Shown here in pieces: positions 37,689-46,084 of a DNA stretch of 50,293 nt (positions within the stretch are counted from its first letter, which is position 1; each line of letters begins with the position of its first letter). This stretch comes from Niabella sp. (GTDB lineage: Bacteria; Bacteroidota; Bacteroidia; Chitinophagales; Chitinophagaceae), in the NCBI GenBank assembly GCA_017744795.1, contig JAGIAQ010000013.1, positions 1 through 50,293 of the forward strand. The letters are read 5' to 3'. The notes under the pieces were generated by a model. The model was given only the letters and a program-made list of their open reading frames with translations, was not told the origin of the DNA and searched no databases. The position numbers were made by a program, and so were the translations under genes.

Positions 37689-39668
37689 CTATCTATTGTT
37701 CAGAGCATACGGAATTCTTAACACCGTAAACGAATACGGAGCCAATTGCAACGCCGGTTCTTTACCCTGCAGTTCCAGCAGCTCCTCTTCCGGGTAAATG
37801 GCGCGCGGCGTTTTTAGTGAATTCGTTTTGTAAAGATCACGACTTTGCAGCCGGGTAAGCTTACCGGTGAACCGCTGTTTCTTTAATCCTGCCAGCGAAA
37901 GCGTAACCGTTTGAGCCTTTGGCAATGCGTTGACTACTTTGATAACAAGCTCTTTGGTGTGTTCATCCAATACCGCCGATGCATACAAGCTATCCTGGCC
38001 AGCGACGGATTTTTGATCCATTGTAAGCGGGATCACTTTTGTTCCTTTATTTAATGAATATAGTTTTTGCACGTAATAATCCGGCGTGCCAAAAATATCC
38101 AGGTTGTTTACCCAGATCAGGTCAGGCGCCCATTGCCAGCCGTCCACATGCGCAAACAACGGTGCGTAGGAAGCCATGCCCACCACATCGGCATTGCGCT
38201 CCAGTCCTGTAAGGAAGGCCGCTTCAGACAAGGCTGCCAGCCAGTTATTCTTTTTTTCAGCAGTTACATTGGGGTGAGAAGCATATTCCCCGGCGAACAC
38301 TTTTGTTTGAGTGCGTGGATACCGATCGTAACGTGTTGCATTGCTGAAAAACCATTGCGGCGGACGGTAATAATGCTCGTCAATAAAGTCCACTTTCAGT
38401 TTTCGCAGGCTGTCGTTCAAATATTCAAACCGCTTGCCGTCCGGATCGGTTCCGGAACTGGCCACAATTTTAAAATCCGGATAATGCGCTTTGATTGCTT
38501 TTTGAAATAAGCGCAGGCGGGCTAAATATTGCGGGCCCCAGTTCTCGTTGCCCACGCCCATCATCTTTAAATGAAAGGGCTTTGGATGCCCCATATCCGC
38601 CCGTATTTTCCCCCATTTTGAAGTAGCTGGCCCATTGGCAAATTCGATAAGATCCAACGCATCCTGAATATAGGGATCCAACTGGTCTACCGGCACCAGT
38701 TCTGCAGAATTGAACTGACAAGCCATTCCACAATTCAATATGGGCAGCGGCTCTGCACCGATATCTTCGGCCAGTTGAAAATATTCAAAAAAACCCAAGC
38801 CGAATGTTTGAAAATAATCCGGCGCCGCACGTTGCGGAAATTCGAAATTCCAGCGATTGATAATTAATTGCCGTTCTTCCACCGGTCCGATTGTTTTTTT
38901 CCATTGGTAGCGTTGCGACAGGTCAAACCCTTCCACAATACAGCCCCCCGGGAAACGGATAAAACCCGGTTTCATATCTGCCAGCATTTGTACCATATCC
39001 GCGCGCATTCCGCCTTTCCGGCCTTTCCAGGTATCAGAAGGAAACAGCGAGATCATATCAAGATCGATGCTGCCATCGCCTTCAAAAGAAATGCGCAGCC
39101 GGCCTTTTTCTTCGGTTGCTGTTGCTACAAAACTGGCTTCTTGTTTTCTCCATTCAGTGCCACTAACAGATGGCGTTACGGTAGCAGCGCCAATTACTTT
39201 ATTTTCCGGATCCAATAGTTCAGCATGAATCTTAATTCCCGGAACTGTCGTAGCATATAAAAAAGAAAAGTCATAACGCAATCCTTTTTTGATGCCCATT
39301 CCCCTGAAACCTTCATTGGTCAGTGAAAGATCTTCTTTACTATTATGATCCAGGGTAACCCGCAGGAACCGCGGGTTGGCCGTATTCTTTTCTTTACGAT
39401 TCAACACTAATACCGCACCCTCCCGGAAGTTGCGCTGCTCCACTTTCCACCCCATCAACGGTTTAAAAAACTCAAAGGAACGATTCTTGACAAGTTCCGC
39501 ATAGATACCTCCATCGGCGCCCATATTGATGTCCTCGAAAAAAACACCATACATCGAGGGGGAAACCGCGGCTCCTGGCCGGTTTACATCTACTACAAAA
39601 GTTTTATTTTGCGCAACAGCCCCCAGCGACAAAAAGAGAACAATAAAAAAAGTGATTTTTTGTTTCAT
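37689..39668 (-). CDS. GH51 alpha-L-arabinofuranosidase
   Basis: A 659-aa exported enzyme, signal peptide 1-19. It lacks the half-propeller of the other GH51 in the locus and starts directly with VDVNRPGAAVSPSMYGVFFEDINMGADGGIYAELVKNRSFEF. A carbohydrate-binding-like insert (about 80-215) precedes the barrel with GFIRFPGGCIVEG. The acid/base Glu is in GVGNENWGPQ and the nucleophile Glu in TKVFAGEYASHP. It removes alpha-L-arabinofuranosyl residues, probably in the periplasm. It forms its own unit: the promoter and operator lie at 39729-39786, and the gene ends 472 bp before susC's leader region. The two GH51 proteins are clearly related but not recent copies. Confidence 0.93.
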   Translation of the reverse strand: MKQKITFFIVLFLSLGAVAQNKTFVVDVNRPGAAVSPSMYGVFFEDINMGADGGIYAELVKNRSFEFFKPLMGWKVEQRNFREGAVLVLNRKEKNTANPRFLRVTLDHNSKEDLSLTNEGFRGMGIKKGLRYDFSFLYATTVPGIKIHAELLDPENKVIGAATVTPSVSGTEWRKQEASFVATATEEKGRLRISFEGDGSIDLDMISLFPSDTWKGRKGGMRADMVQMLADMKPGFIRFPGGCIVEGFDLSQRYQWKKTIGPVEERQLIINRWNFEFPQRAAPDYFQTFGLGFFEYFQLAEDIGAEPLPILNCGMACQFNSAELVPVDQLDPYIQDALDLIEFANGPATSKWGKIRADMGHPKPFHLKMMGVGNENWGPQYLARLRLFQKAIKAHYPDFKIVASSGTDPDGKRFEYLNDSLRKLKVDFIDEHYYRPPQWFFSNATRYDRYPRTQTKVFAGEYASHPNVTAEKKNNWLAALSEAAFLTGLERNADVVGMASYAPLFAHVDGWQWAPDLIWVNNLDIFGTPDYYVQKLYSLNKGTKVIPLTMDQKSVAGQDSLYASAVLDEHTKELVIKVVNALPKAQTVTLSLAGLKKQRFTGKLTRLQSRDLYKTNSLKTPRAIYPEEELLELQGKEPALQLAPYSFTVLRIPYALNNR

Positions 39669-39728
39669 ATACCCGTTAAAAGCAACCCGTTTTCAATTTC
39701 GTTTCCACACAACAATCAAGAGAATAAA

Positions 39729-39751
39729 TTAATTGTCATTAATACAATTAA
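39729..39751. promoter_or_regulatory. Operator-like palindrome, GH51 promoter
   Basis: TTAATTGT-CATTAAT-ACAATTAA, the one perfect copy: two 8-base inverted arms with a 7-base spacer. It starts four bases downstream of the -7 box, so the predicted start site (about 39749) is inside it. Confidence 0.75.
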
Positions 39752-39755
39752 TAAC

Positions 39756-39786
39756 CAAACTTATTGCATCCTTTATAAATTTCCAA
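39756..39786 (-). promoter_or_regulatory. Predicted promoter of the GH51 gene
   Basis: On the minus strand TTG (39786-39784), 20 bases, then TAAGTTTG (39763-39756), a perfect TAnnTTTG. This is the best promoter match in the window. It lies just beyond the stop codon of the upstream GH27 gene. Confidence 0.7.
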
Positions 39787-39798
39787 AAAAATATTCAT

Positions 39799-41133
39799 TT
39801 ATTTGATTATATAAAGTCCGGACGCGTGCGGGCACAAGCTGACAGAAAAATTCCCCCGGGCTTTCCCTGCCGGCTGTCCCGTCCACATATCTCTGATGTC
39901 TGCTCCCATTTTTACCCCCAGATCCGGCAGGTTTACTGAAATCGTTGCCGGAACCGTTTGATCCGACAGATTGAACAATGCCAGGTAATGCTCGCCTGTC
40001 CGGAGATTACGCGCTGTTACAGCTACTTGTCCATCCCGGGAAAACAACTGCCGTGTATCTGTACTTTCCCTGTGCATTTTTAATACGGCTTTATTGGTCA
40101 GCAAACTCAAGGTGAAAGGATCCATACTGGGCAGATCGCCTCCAAACATCAACGGGGAGCGAAAAATGGTAAAGAAGCTCATTAAAGAATACTGCTCATC
40201 TTTCGTGAGCCGGGTTTGCCGGTCGGCGCCGCGTTCGCCACGGATGGAAATTCTTCCTAAAGGAATCATATCACAGTCGGGCCAGCCGCCGGGTTTTATA
40301 TAGGGATACCATTGCGCGGCAACTTTTATCAGGTGCGTAATATGCGGCCATGTGTCCCACACATCATCCACCATACGCCACATATTCGCATGCGCCTGTA
40401 CGTGTGCGGCTTTATCAATGGGCGTTTCACCGGGGGAAGTGCTTAAAACAATCGGTCGCCCCGTACGGTCAATAGCCTTCCGGATCAGTTCAATTTCGTC
40501 CTGGTGATACGGACGGGAAAGATCATCCACCTTGATGAAATCCACGCCCCAGGAGGCATACAGCTCCATTAATGAATTATAGTATTCCTGCGCACCGGGC
40601 CGGTTAGCCACTACGGTATAGTTATCTTTCAACCACTGGCATTGCCCTGTGGCAGTATAGATCTGGTCCGCGGTCACAGCGGTGCCTTTCACCGGCATTT
40701 TTTTGGCAACCGCTTCTTTGGGTATGCCGCGCATGATGTGGATACCAAATTTGAGTCCCTTTGCATGGATATAATCTGCCAGCACTTTAAATCCTTTTCC
40801 ATCAATCGCAGAGGGAAACCGGTTGACAGCGGGCAAATACCTTCCATACTGATCCAGAACATAACGCGGATTGGTTTGATTATATCCCCCGGCCTTATCG
40901 TTCTCCACATACCACCGGATGTCAACAATAACATATTGCCATCCGTAGGATTTCAGATGGGCCTCCATATAATCGGCATTGGCTTTTACTTCCGGTTCGG
41001 TTACGGTAGGTCCATAGCAATCCCAGCTGTTCCACCCCATGGGTGGCGTTAAAGCCCAGTTTTTGAAAGACTGCGCACGAAGCTGGTGCGACAAACAAAA
41101 CAATACAACAATCAGTTTATACATTCTGCACAT
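39799..41133 (-). CDS. GH27 alpha-galactosidase / beta-L-arabinopyranosidase
   Basis: A 444-aa exported retaining glycosidase, signal peptide to about residue 21 (ATG at 41133 or 41124). The GH27 start LTPPMGWNSWDCYG (29-42) is clear. The nucleophile is Asp in GVDFIKVDDLSRP (D203 or D204), and the acid/base is in the MVDDVWDTW region (about 256). A C-terminal beta-sandwich begins about residue 360. Family members remove terminal alpha-D-galactose or the similarly shaped beta-L-arabinopyranose; both occur on arabinogalactan side chains, and the sequence does not decide between them. It has its own operator and -7 box upstream and ends 130 bp before the next gene. Confidence 0.92.
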   Translation of the reverse strand: MCRMYKLIVVLFCLSHQLRAQSFKNWALTPPMGWNSWDCYGPTVTEPEVKANADYMEAHLKSYGWQYVIVDIRWYVENDKAGGYNQTNPRYVLDQYGRYLPAVNRFPSAIDGKGFKVLADYIHAKGLKFGIHIMRGIPKEAVAKKMPVKGTAVTADQIYTATGQCQWLKDNYTVVANRPGAQEYYNSLMELYASWGVDFIKVDDLSRPYHQDEIELIRKAIDRTGRPIVLSTSPGETPIDKAAHVQAHANMWRMVDDVWDTWPHITHLIKVAAQWYPYIKPGGWPDCDMIPLGRISIRGERGADRQTRLTKDEQYSLMSFFTIFRSPLMFGGDLPSMDPFTLSLLTNKAVLKMHRESTDTRQLFSRDGQVAVTARNLRTGEHYLALFNLSDQTVPATISVNLPDLGVKMGADIRDMWTGQPAGKARGNFSVSLCPHASGLYIIK

Positions 41134-41167
41134 CGTTGGCGATTAAGTTGAGGAACAAAACAATACT

Positions 41168-41190
41168 TTAATTGTATTTTATACAATTAT
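41168..41190. promoter_or_regulatory. Operator-like palindrome, GH27 promoter
   Basis: TTAATTGT-ATTTTAT-ACAATTAT, near-perfect. It begins four bases downstream of the -7 box, the same spacing as at the GH51 promoter. Confidence 0.7.
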
Positions 41191-41194
41191 TAAT

Positions 41195-41202
41195 CGAATA
41201 TA
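41195..41202 (-). promoter_or_regulatory. Candidate -7 box of the GH27 gene
   Basis: TATATTCG, identical to the susC -7 box. The nearest TTTG upstream is only 15 bases away, so the -33 element is uncertain. Confidence 0.5.
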
Positions 41203-41232
41203 CGCATTTTCCAGAAACAAAGTTATACGGGC

Positions 41233-41304
41233 TTCCCGCAGATTTTAGGCAGATTTAATACACCGCTGATATCCGCAGATTGATTTTCTGCGACAATCTG
41301 CGCA
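41233..41304. repeat. Intergenic CGCAGAT-type repeat
   Basis: Variants of CCCGCAGATTTTAGGCAGAT and CCGCAGATTGATTTTCTGCG, of the same kind as 11451-11544. It fills the gap between the DUF2264 gene's 3' end and the GH27 promoter. Confidence 0.55.
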
Positions 41305-41373
41305 AAAAAAATCGGCTTCCGAATTATCGGAATGCTGGAAATGCAAATGCATCTGAAAGTCTAAACAGCTCCA

Positions 41374-42609
41374 TTATTTTAAATCCATTGCATGATCGCC
41401 GTGAAAATCCTGCCCGTTCCAGATGGCTTTTGAAGACCAGGGTTTCGGCGCATCTTTCCAGAACGGAGCACTGGCCGGCAGGCCCAGCGGAAGAAATACC
41501 TCGGTACACAGATACAGGCTGCCCTGGTTGTTATAGGTGTCGGCCAGTCCGTATTGGTTGCCGTTCAGCCCGATCACCATCCAGCCATTTTTATCATAAG
41601 TGCCGGCCGGGGCCAGTGTTTTTTGAATAACGGCAAAAAGTGCTTCCCGTACCTGCGCCGGAGCCATAGAGCCGGGCAGTTGTTCTTTATAAGCCATATT
41701 GGCCAGGTGATGAAAGACACCGGAGCGGTACACAATGGAACGCCCGTAAGCCGGAAAACTGCCGTCGGCATTGATCGAGCGCTCCTGGATCTCAGTATAA
41801 CGGTTATTTATTTTTACCAGCTGTTCTTGCTCGGCTTTGTAACGCCCGGTTTTTTCATTGGCGATCGTAATGATCTCCTTAAGGTAGGGCTGGATCACGT
41901 AGCTGTTATAGTAGTCATTATGAAAATGATCGCCATCACTGAATAAGCCATCGCCCACATACCACTGGTACATAAACGTACGCACACCGTATTCGATGGT
42001 CATGGGATTATAGTCGTATCCATATTTCAGAAAGAACGCTTCGATCATTCCGGAAAACAGGATCCAGTTATTGTAACCTGGAACCGTACCGCGTGTTTGC
42101 CTGAGACAGCTCACCACATTTTTTTTTGTCGACTCATCCAGATGCTGCCAGATCCAGGGCGCTCTTATTAATCCCAACGCAAAGAAAGACGCATCCACAA
42201 GGGGCTGACCACCTTTCCATAATACATAATCCGCCCGCGTACTGTCCGTTGCATTTTTAATAGCGGCCAGCACCCATTGACGATACTGATCGCGCAGCTG
42301 CACTTCTTCTTTTGTTCCGCCCTCCCCGTTCAGCCAGGGCGCTATACCACTCAGCGCCCGTCCGAAAGCCTCCAGGTACTGCGCTTTGATCCGTTCTTTC
42401 GGATTGTCGCTGATGGGCGATATATCTTTGGGCATATTGCTGCGCAAGGTATTGCGGGCAAGGTTTTCAAATACAGGACGCGCGATCTTATCCAAGCGGG
42501 ATAACCACTGTGCCCGCCCGTTATCGCTGCTTTGTGACTGACTGTAGGAATAATTTAGAACCGATACAAAAACAAGTACCCAGACAATTCTTTTTACTAT
42601 GATATCCAT
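41374..42609 (-). CDS. DUF2264-family protein, probable glycoside hydrolase
   Basis: A 411-aa exported protein. ATG 42609 (MDIIVKRIVWVLVFVSVLNY) gives the signal peptide. The mature part is an alpha/alpha-barrel-like DUF2264 domain: YLEAFGRALSGIAPWLNG, VLWKGGQPLVDASFFALGLIRAP, YNNWILFSGMIEAFFLKYGYDY, DGLFSDGDHFHNDYYNSYVIQP and INADGSFPAYGRSIVYRSG. Proteins of this family are found in loci for pectin and arabinogalactan. From memory some relatives are beta-glucuronidases (GH154), which would fit the glucuronic acid caps of arabinogalactan; this needs checking. It is last in the GH2-GH16-DUF2264 group, 77 bp after the GH16 gene. Confidence 0.8.
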   Translation of the reverse strand: MDIIVKRIVWVLVFVSVLNYSYSQSQSSDNGRAQWLSRLDKIARPVFENLARNTLRSNMPKDISPISDNPKERIKAQYLEAFGRALSGIAPWLNGEGGTKEEVQLRDQYRQWVLAAIKNATDSTRADYVLWKGGQPLVDASFFALGLIRAPWIWQHLDESTKKNVVSCLRQTRGTVPGYNNWILFSGMIEAFFLKYGYDYNPMTIEYGVRTFMYQWYVGDGLFSDGDHFHNDYYNSYVIQPYLKEIITIANEKTGRYKAEQEQLVKINNRYTEIQERSINADGSFPAYGRSIVYRSGVFHHLANMAYKEQLPGSMAPAQVREALFAVIQKTLAPAGTYDKNGWMVIGLNGNQYGLADTYNNQGSLYLCTEVFLPLGLPASAPFWKDAPKPWSSKAIWNGQDFHGDHAMDLK

Positions 42610-42665
42610 TTTTTTCTTATGCTTATTTAATGACAAACGAGGGGATTCCACGCAGCTACCGGTAT

Positions 42666-42679
42666 TTAACCGCGGTTAA
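42666..42679. promoter_or_regulatory. 14-bp perfect palindrome TTAACCGCGGTTAA
   Basis: Lies between the GH16 stop codon (42687) and the DUF2264 start (42609). It has a central CG like LacI-type operators, but also could be a weak hairpin. No -7 box was placed next to it. Confidence 0.4.
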
Positions 42680-42686
42680 GATAAGC

Positions 42687-43514
42687 TTATTTTTTTTGAT
42701 ATACCCTTACATAATCGATCCGATAACGTCCCGGGAACCGGGTCATCGAAGGATCGCCGCCATTGTCGCCGCCAACAGCAAGATTCAATAAAATATAGTG
42801 CGGCTGTTTAAACGGGTTAAATCCGTCAGCATTATTTAAAGCATCCAGTGGCACCTCGTTCAGCAATACATCATCCACATATAATTTTATGGCGGTTTCA
42901 TCCCAATCCATGCGCCAGATATGAAAGCGCCTTCCCCAGTTTTTATCTGCAAAAGAAGCCAGCGGTTTCCTTACCGAAAACCATTTTGCCTTATAGCGTT
43001 CAGCAGTGCCGCAGGCAATATTGGCCAGCAGCATTCCCCTGTAATATTCCATAATATCAATTTCTCCATCAGAAGGCCATTCCTTTTTTATCCCGAGTGT
43101 CCAAAACGCAGGCCACAAGCCGACTGCCGTTGGAATTTTTGCCCGCATTATAAACCGTCCGTATTTCCAGCTTTGTGTATTGCGCGTATTAATGCTGGAT
43201 GAAGTGTACTCTATAGTGCTTCTTTTCTTGCGCCAATCAGCGCTCCCCGCCTGATACAGGGGGTTGGGCCGCTGCTCCCTCCGGGCTTCTATAATAAGAC
43301 AGCCTTTGTGGCACCAGGCATTTTGCTGCTGATACCATTGTAATTCATTGTTCCTTTCAAACCCCTTTTCAAAATGCCAGACGGTGGTGTCCGGCCTACC
43401 GTTTTTATTAAACTCATCGGCCCAAACCAATGTATAGCCGCCAGCCGACTGGCCATGTACGGCACCATGAAACAGACTGATGATCCCGATCAAAAAACAC
43501 AAAGAATTTCGCAT
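42687..43514 (-). CDS. GH16-family glycoside hydrolase
   Basis: A 275-aa exported beta-jelly-roll enzyme, signal peptide 1-21. The GH16 catalytic motif is EIDIMEY (about 150-156, nucleophile Glu, assisting Asp, acid/base Glu). Other landmarks are the N-terminal YTLVWADEFNKNGRPDTTVW and the strand GLWPAFWTLG. GH16 covers endo-beta-1,3-glucanases (laminarinase type) and, in some subfamilies, endo-beta-1,3-galactanases. The latter would suit an arabinogalactan backbone, but the sequence alone does not settle it. The start codon is 3 bp after the GH2 stop, indicating cotranscription with GH2. Confidence 0.93.
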   Translation of the reverse strand: MRNSLCFLIGIISLFHGAVHGQSAGGYTLVWADEFNKNGRPDTTVWHFEKGFERNNELQWYQQQNAWCHKGCLIIEARREQRPNPLYQAGSADWRKKRSTIEYTSSSINTRNTQSWKYGRFIMRAKIPTAVGLWPAFWTLGIKKEWPSDGEIDIMEYYRGMLLANIACGTAERYKAKWFSVRKPLASFADKNWGRRFHIWRMDWDETAIKLYVDDVLLNEVPLDALNNADGFNPFKQPHYILLNLAVGGDNGGDPSMTRFPGRYRIDYVRVYQKK

Positions 43515-43517
43515 TGT

Positions 43518-46001
43518 TTATTTATAAGAAATTACAAAACTTTTAATCCCCTGGGCCGAAAAGGAAACCCGAATGGGGCCCGCCTTTCCATTCCTCTTTA
43601 TATAGGCCATCAGCCGGCCCTGGAAGGTCTTTTGCTTATTATCAGTGTAATCACCCATATCCCGGTTGTCGCCGGCTTCCAGACCCAATAGCTCCGCCGG
43701 GCCGGACACCGTACAAGTCAATTCTTTATCATCCGTTTTTACCGGATTGCCTTGTTTGTCCACGAGCTGCACCGCTACCTGGTATACTCTTTCTGACTGA
43801 TCCATTACAGGGATTTTTTCAAGGAGTTGAACCGCATAGGGTTTACCTGAGGTATGGATCTGTTTTGACGCAATCATTGTTTCCGCGGCATTTAGTCCTT
43901 CAACAGTCAACGTTCCGGGCTCAAAAGGTATGTCCCAGAAAATGATCCCGGTACGGGTATCCGGTGCTTTTGTTGCGCCAGCAACTTTGCCATTCAGCAG
44001 CAATCGTGCTTTTGCAGCATTGGTATAACACACCACGCGGATGCGCTGCCCGGGGGTATAATTCCATAAAGGCCAGGCATCCATTGACGGAGCCTTTTCT
44101 TCAGCACCACGGCTGGACTCATTTAAAACATCCTGCCCCGGGCCACCGCCCGCTTTTCCTGATATGGGGTAAGTGCCCAGGTAAGCCACTGGCTGGGCGC
44201 CCCATAAGGCCTGCCGGTAATAGCCCCGGGGTTTTATAAATCCGGCAAAATCCAACAATCCTGAGTAGAAGCCCCGGGAAGGCCACCGGCCGGATTCGCC
44301 CAGATAGTCGATACCGGTCCATAAAAACTGACCAAAAATATGTTCATTGTTTACCACCGCTTTCCAGGCATCGAGATCGTTCCTGTTTTCGCTGCCAAAG
44401 ATCACGCGGTTGGGATATTTTTTATGATCGCTTATATAACGGCTTTCGGTATAATTGTACCCCGCAATATCCAGTGCTGCGGGATACTCCGTCTCGTTCG
44501 ACATTGCCACACCTGCAAGTCCTGCTGTTACGGGTCTTGAACGATCGTATTGCCGCACTACCGCCGCCAGTTTCTTTGCTATAAATCCCAGGCGATTGGC
44601 ATCGGGTGCATCTTTTTTATAGCCGCCAAATATTTTTTGAGTAAAACCGTTTTCGGCAACCCCGTTCAATATCGGATGCGAATAAGGATCATTCGGATAA
44701 TCCACTTCATTACCAATGCTCCAGGCAAAAACGGACATATGATTCCGGTCGCGCTGCACCATGTCTGCCAGGTCCCGTTCACCCCAGGCTTCAAAAAAAT
44801 CATTATTACCTTCAAAACCTGGTGTGCCCACATTCCATCCCTCAATCCACTTGCGCTTGGCGAATTCCCATTCATCAAAGGCTTCGTTCATTACCAATAT
44901 GCCCAGCTCATCGCATAGGTCGTACAATGCTGGCGCCTGCGGGCTATGACTGGTGCGGATGGCATTGCAGCCAATTTGTTTCAATTGCAGCAACCGGCGG
45001 CGCCATACATCCTTGTAAAAAGCGGCTCCCAGCACGCCCGCATCATGGTGCAGACATACCCCTTTTACCTTCATCCATTCTCCATTTAACGCAAATCCTT
45101 TGTTCGCATCAAAGGTAAACACACGAAAACCGGTTTTAGTAAGGGTTGCATCCAACTGCTTCCCCTTTTGTACAAGAATAGTTTTTAAACGGTATTGAAC
45201 GGGAGTGCTCAAACTCCACCGCTGCGGATTTTTCAGCGTCAGTTGAATGTTGATCTTATTTTCTCCAGCCCCGGGAACCGTCAGCGGTCTGCTATCCCTT
45301 GCAACGATTTTACCTCCCGGTTCGATCAGTTCGTTCAGAACAGTAATACCTGCAGCATTTGCAGCCGTGTTTGTCACTGCAACTTCAACGTTCAATATCC
45401 CAGTATGATCCTGCAACCGGGGGTAAGCATAAACGCCCCATTGTTTTATATGAACCGGATCCGCATACACCAGCCATACATTCCTGTAGATACCGGATCC
45501 GGTGTACCAGCGGGAGTCCGCCGCGCGACTATGATCTACCCGTACCAGTACCTCGTTCTCTTTATTAAATACAACAAAAGGCGTTATATCATACAGGAAC
45601 GAAACATATCCATTAGGGCGTTTGCCCAGGGAATGTCCGTTTACAAATACCTCGCTCCGGTTGTACACTCCTTCAAAATATAAATACACTTTTTTATCCT
45701 GGCGGGGAATATATAATTGCTTCCTATACCAACCAATTCCCCCCGGAAGATAGCCCATACAACTTGCGTTATTTTTATTTAACGGCTGTTTAATACTCCA
45801 ATCATGCGGCAGGGTCACCTGCTGCCAGGATGCGTCTTTGGGCGGAATAAGGGCAGTAGTATCTTTGCTATACAAAGCAAAGCTCCAGCCTGCATTTAAT
45901 GAAGTAGCAGCACCAAAACCAGGTTGCGCCTTTAGCATAACCGGTTGCAGGGATAGCACCAATATCCATATCAGCAGGGAGCGTCGAACAGTCAATTTCA
46001 C
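43518..46001 (-). CDS. GH2 beta-galactosidase-type enzyme
   Basis: An 827-aa exported GH2 protein. The layout is sugar-binding sandwich (about 30-190, WQQVTLPHDWSIKQP, YLPGGIGWYRKQ), immunoglobulin-like domain (about 190-300), TIM barrel (about 300-600) and C-terminal DUF4982-like domains. The barrel opens with GVCLHHDAGVLGAAFY and has NAIRTSHSPQAPALYDLCDELG. Acid/base Glu is in MSVFAWSIGNEVD (about 438) and the nucleophile Glu in RVIFGSENRNDL (about 541). Most relatives are beta-galactosidases; beta-glucuronidase or xylosidase activity cannot be excluded. It is first in the GH2-GH16-DUF2264 group, with an operator 37 bp before its start. Confidence 0.93.
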   Translation of the reverse strand: MKLTVRRSLLIWILVLSLQPVMLKAQPGFGAATSLNAGWSFALYSKDTTALIPPKDASWQQVTLPHDWSIKQPLNKNNASCMGYLPGGIGWYRKQLYIPRQDKKVYLYFEGVYNRSEVFVNGHSLGKRPNGYVSFLYDITPFVVFNKENEVLVRVDHSRAADSRWYTGSGIYRNVWLVYADPVHIKQWGVYAYPRLQDHTGILNVEVAVTNTAANAAGITVLNELIEPGGKIVARDSRPLTVPGAGENKINIQLTLKNPQRWSLSTPVQYRLKTILVQKGKQLDATLTKTGFRVFTFDANKGFALNGEWMKVKGVCLHHDAGVLGAAFYKDVWRRRLLQLKQIGCNAIRTSHSPQAPALYDLCDELGILVMNEAFDEWEFAKRKWIEGWNVGTPGFEGNNDFFEAWGERDLADMVQRDRNHMSVFAWSIGNEVDYPNDPYSHPILNGVAENGFTQKIFGGYKKDAPDANRLGFIAKKLAAVVRQYDRSRPVTAGLAGVAMSNETEYPAALDIAGYNYTESRYISDHKKYPNRVIFGSENRNDLDAWKAVVNNEHIFGQFLWTGIDYLGESGRWPSRGFYSGLLDFAGFIKPRGYYRQALWGAQPVAYLGTYPISGKAGGGPGQDVLNESSRGAEEKAPSMDAWPLWNYTPGQRIRVVCYTNAAKARLLLNGKVAGATKAPDTRTGIIFWDIPFEPGTLTVEGLNAAETMIASKQIHTSGKPYAVQLLEKIPVMDQSERVYQVAVQLVDKQGNPVKTDDKELTCTVSGPAELLGLEAGDNRDMGDYTDNKQKTFQGRLMAYIKRNGKAGPIRVSFSAQGIKSFVISYK

Positions 46002-46037
46002 TTTTATTGTTGTTAGTTGAAAAAAATGACAAGCCTA

Positions 46038-46060
46038 TTAATTGTCTAAATTACAATTAT
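46038..46060. promoter_or_regulatory. Operator-like palindrome ahead of the GH2 gene
   Basis: TTAATTGT-CTAAATT-ACAATTAT. At the expected -7 position (46065-46072) the minus strand reads AGTATATG, a weak match, so the promoter is uncertain although the operator is near-perfect. Confidence 0.65.
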
Positions 46061-46084
46061 TTTTCATATACTATTGTTTATTTT

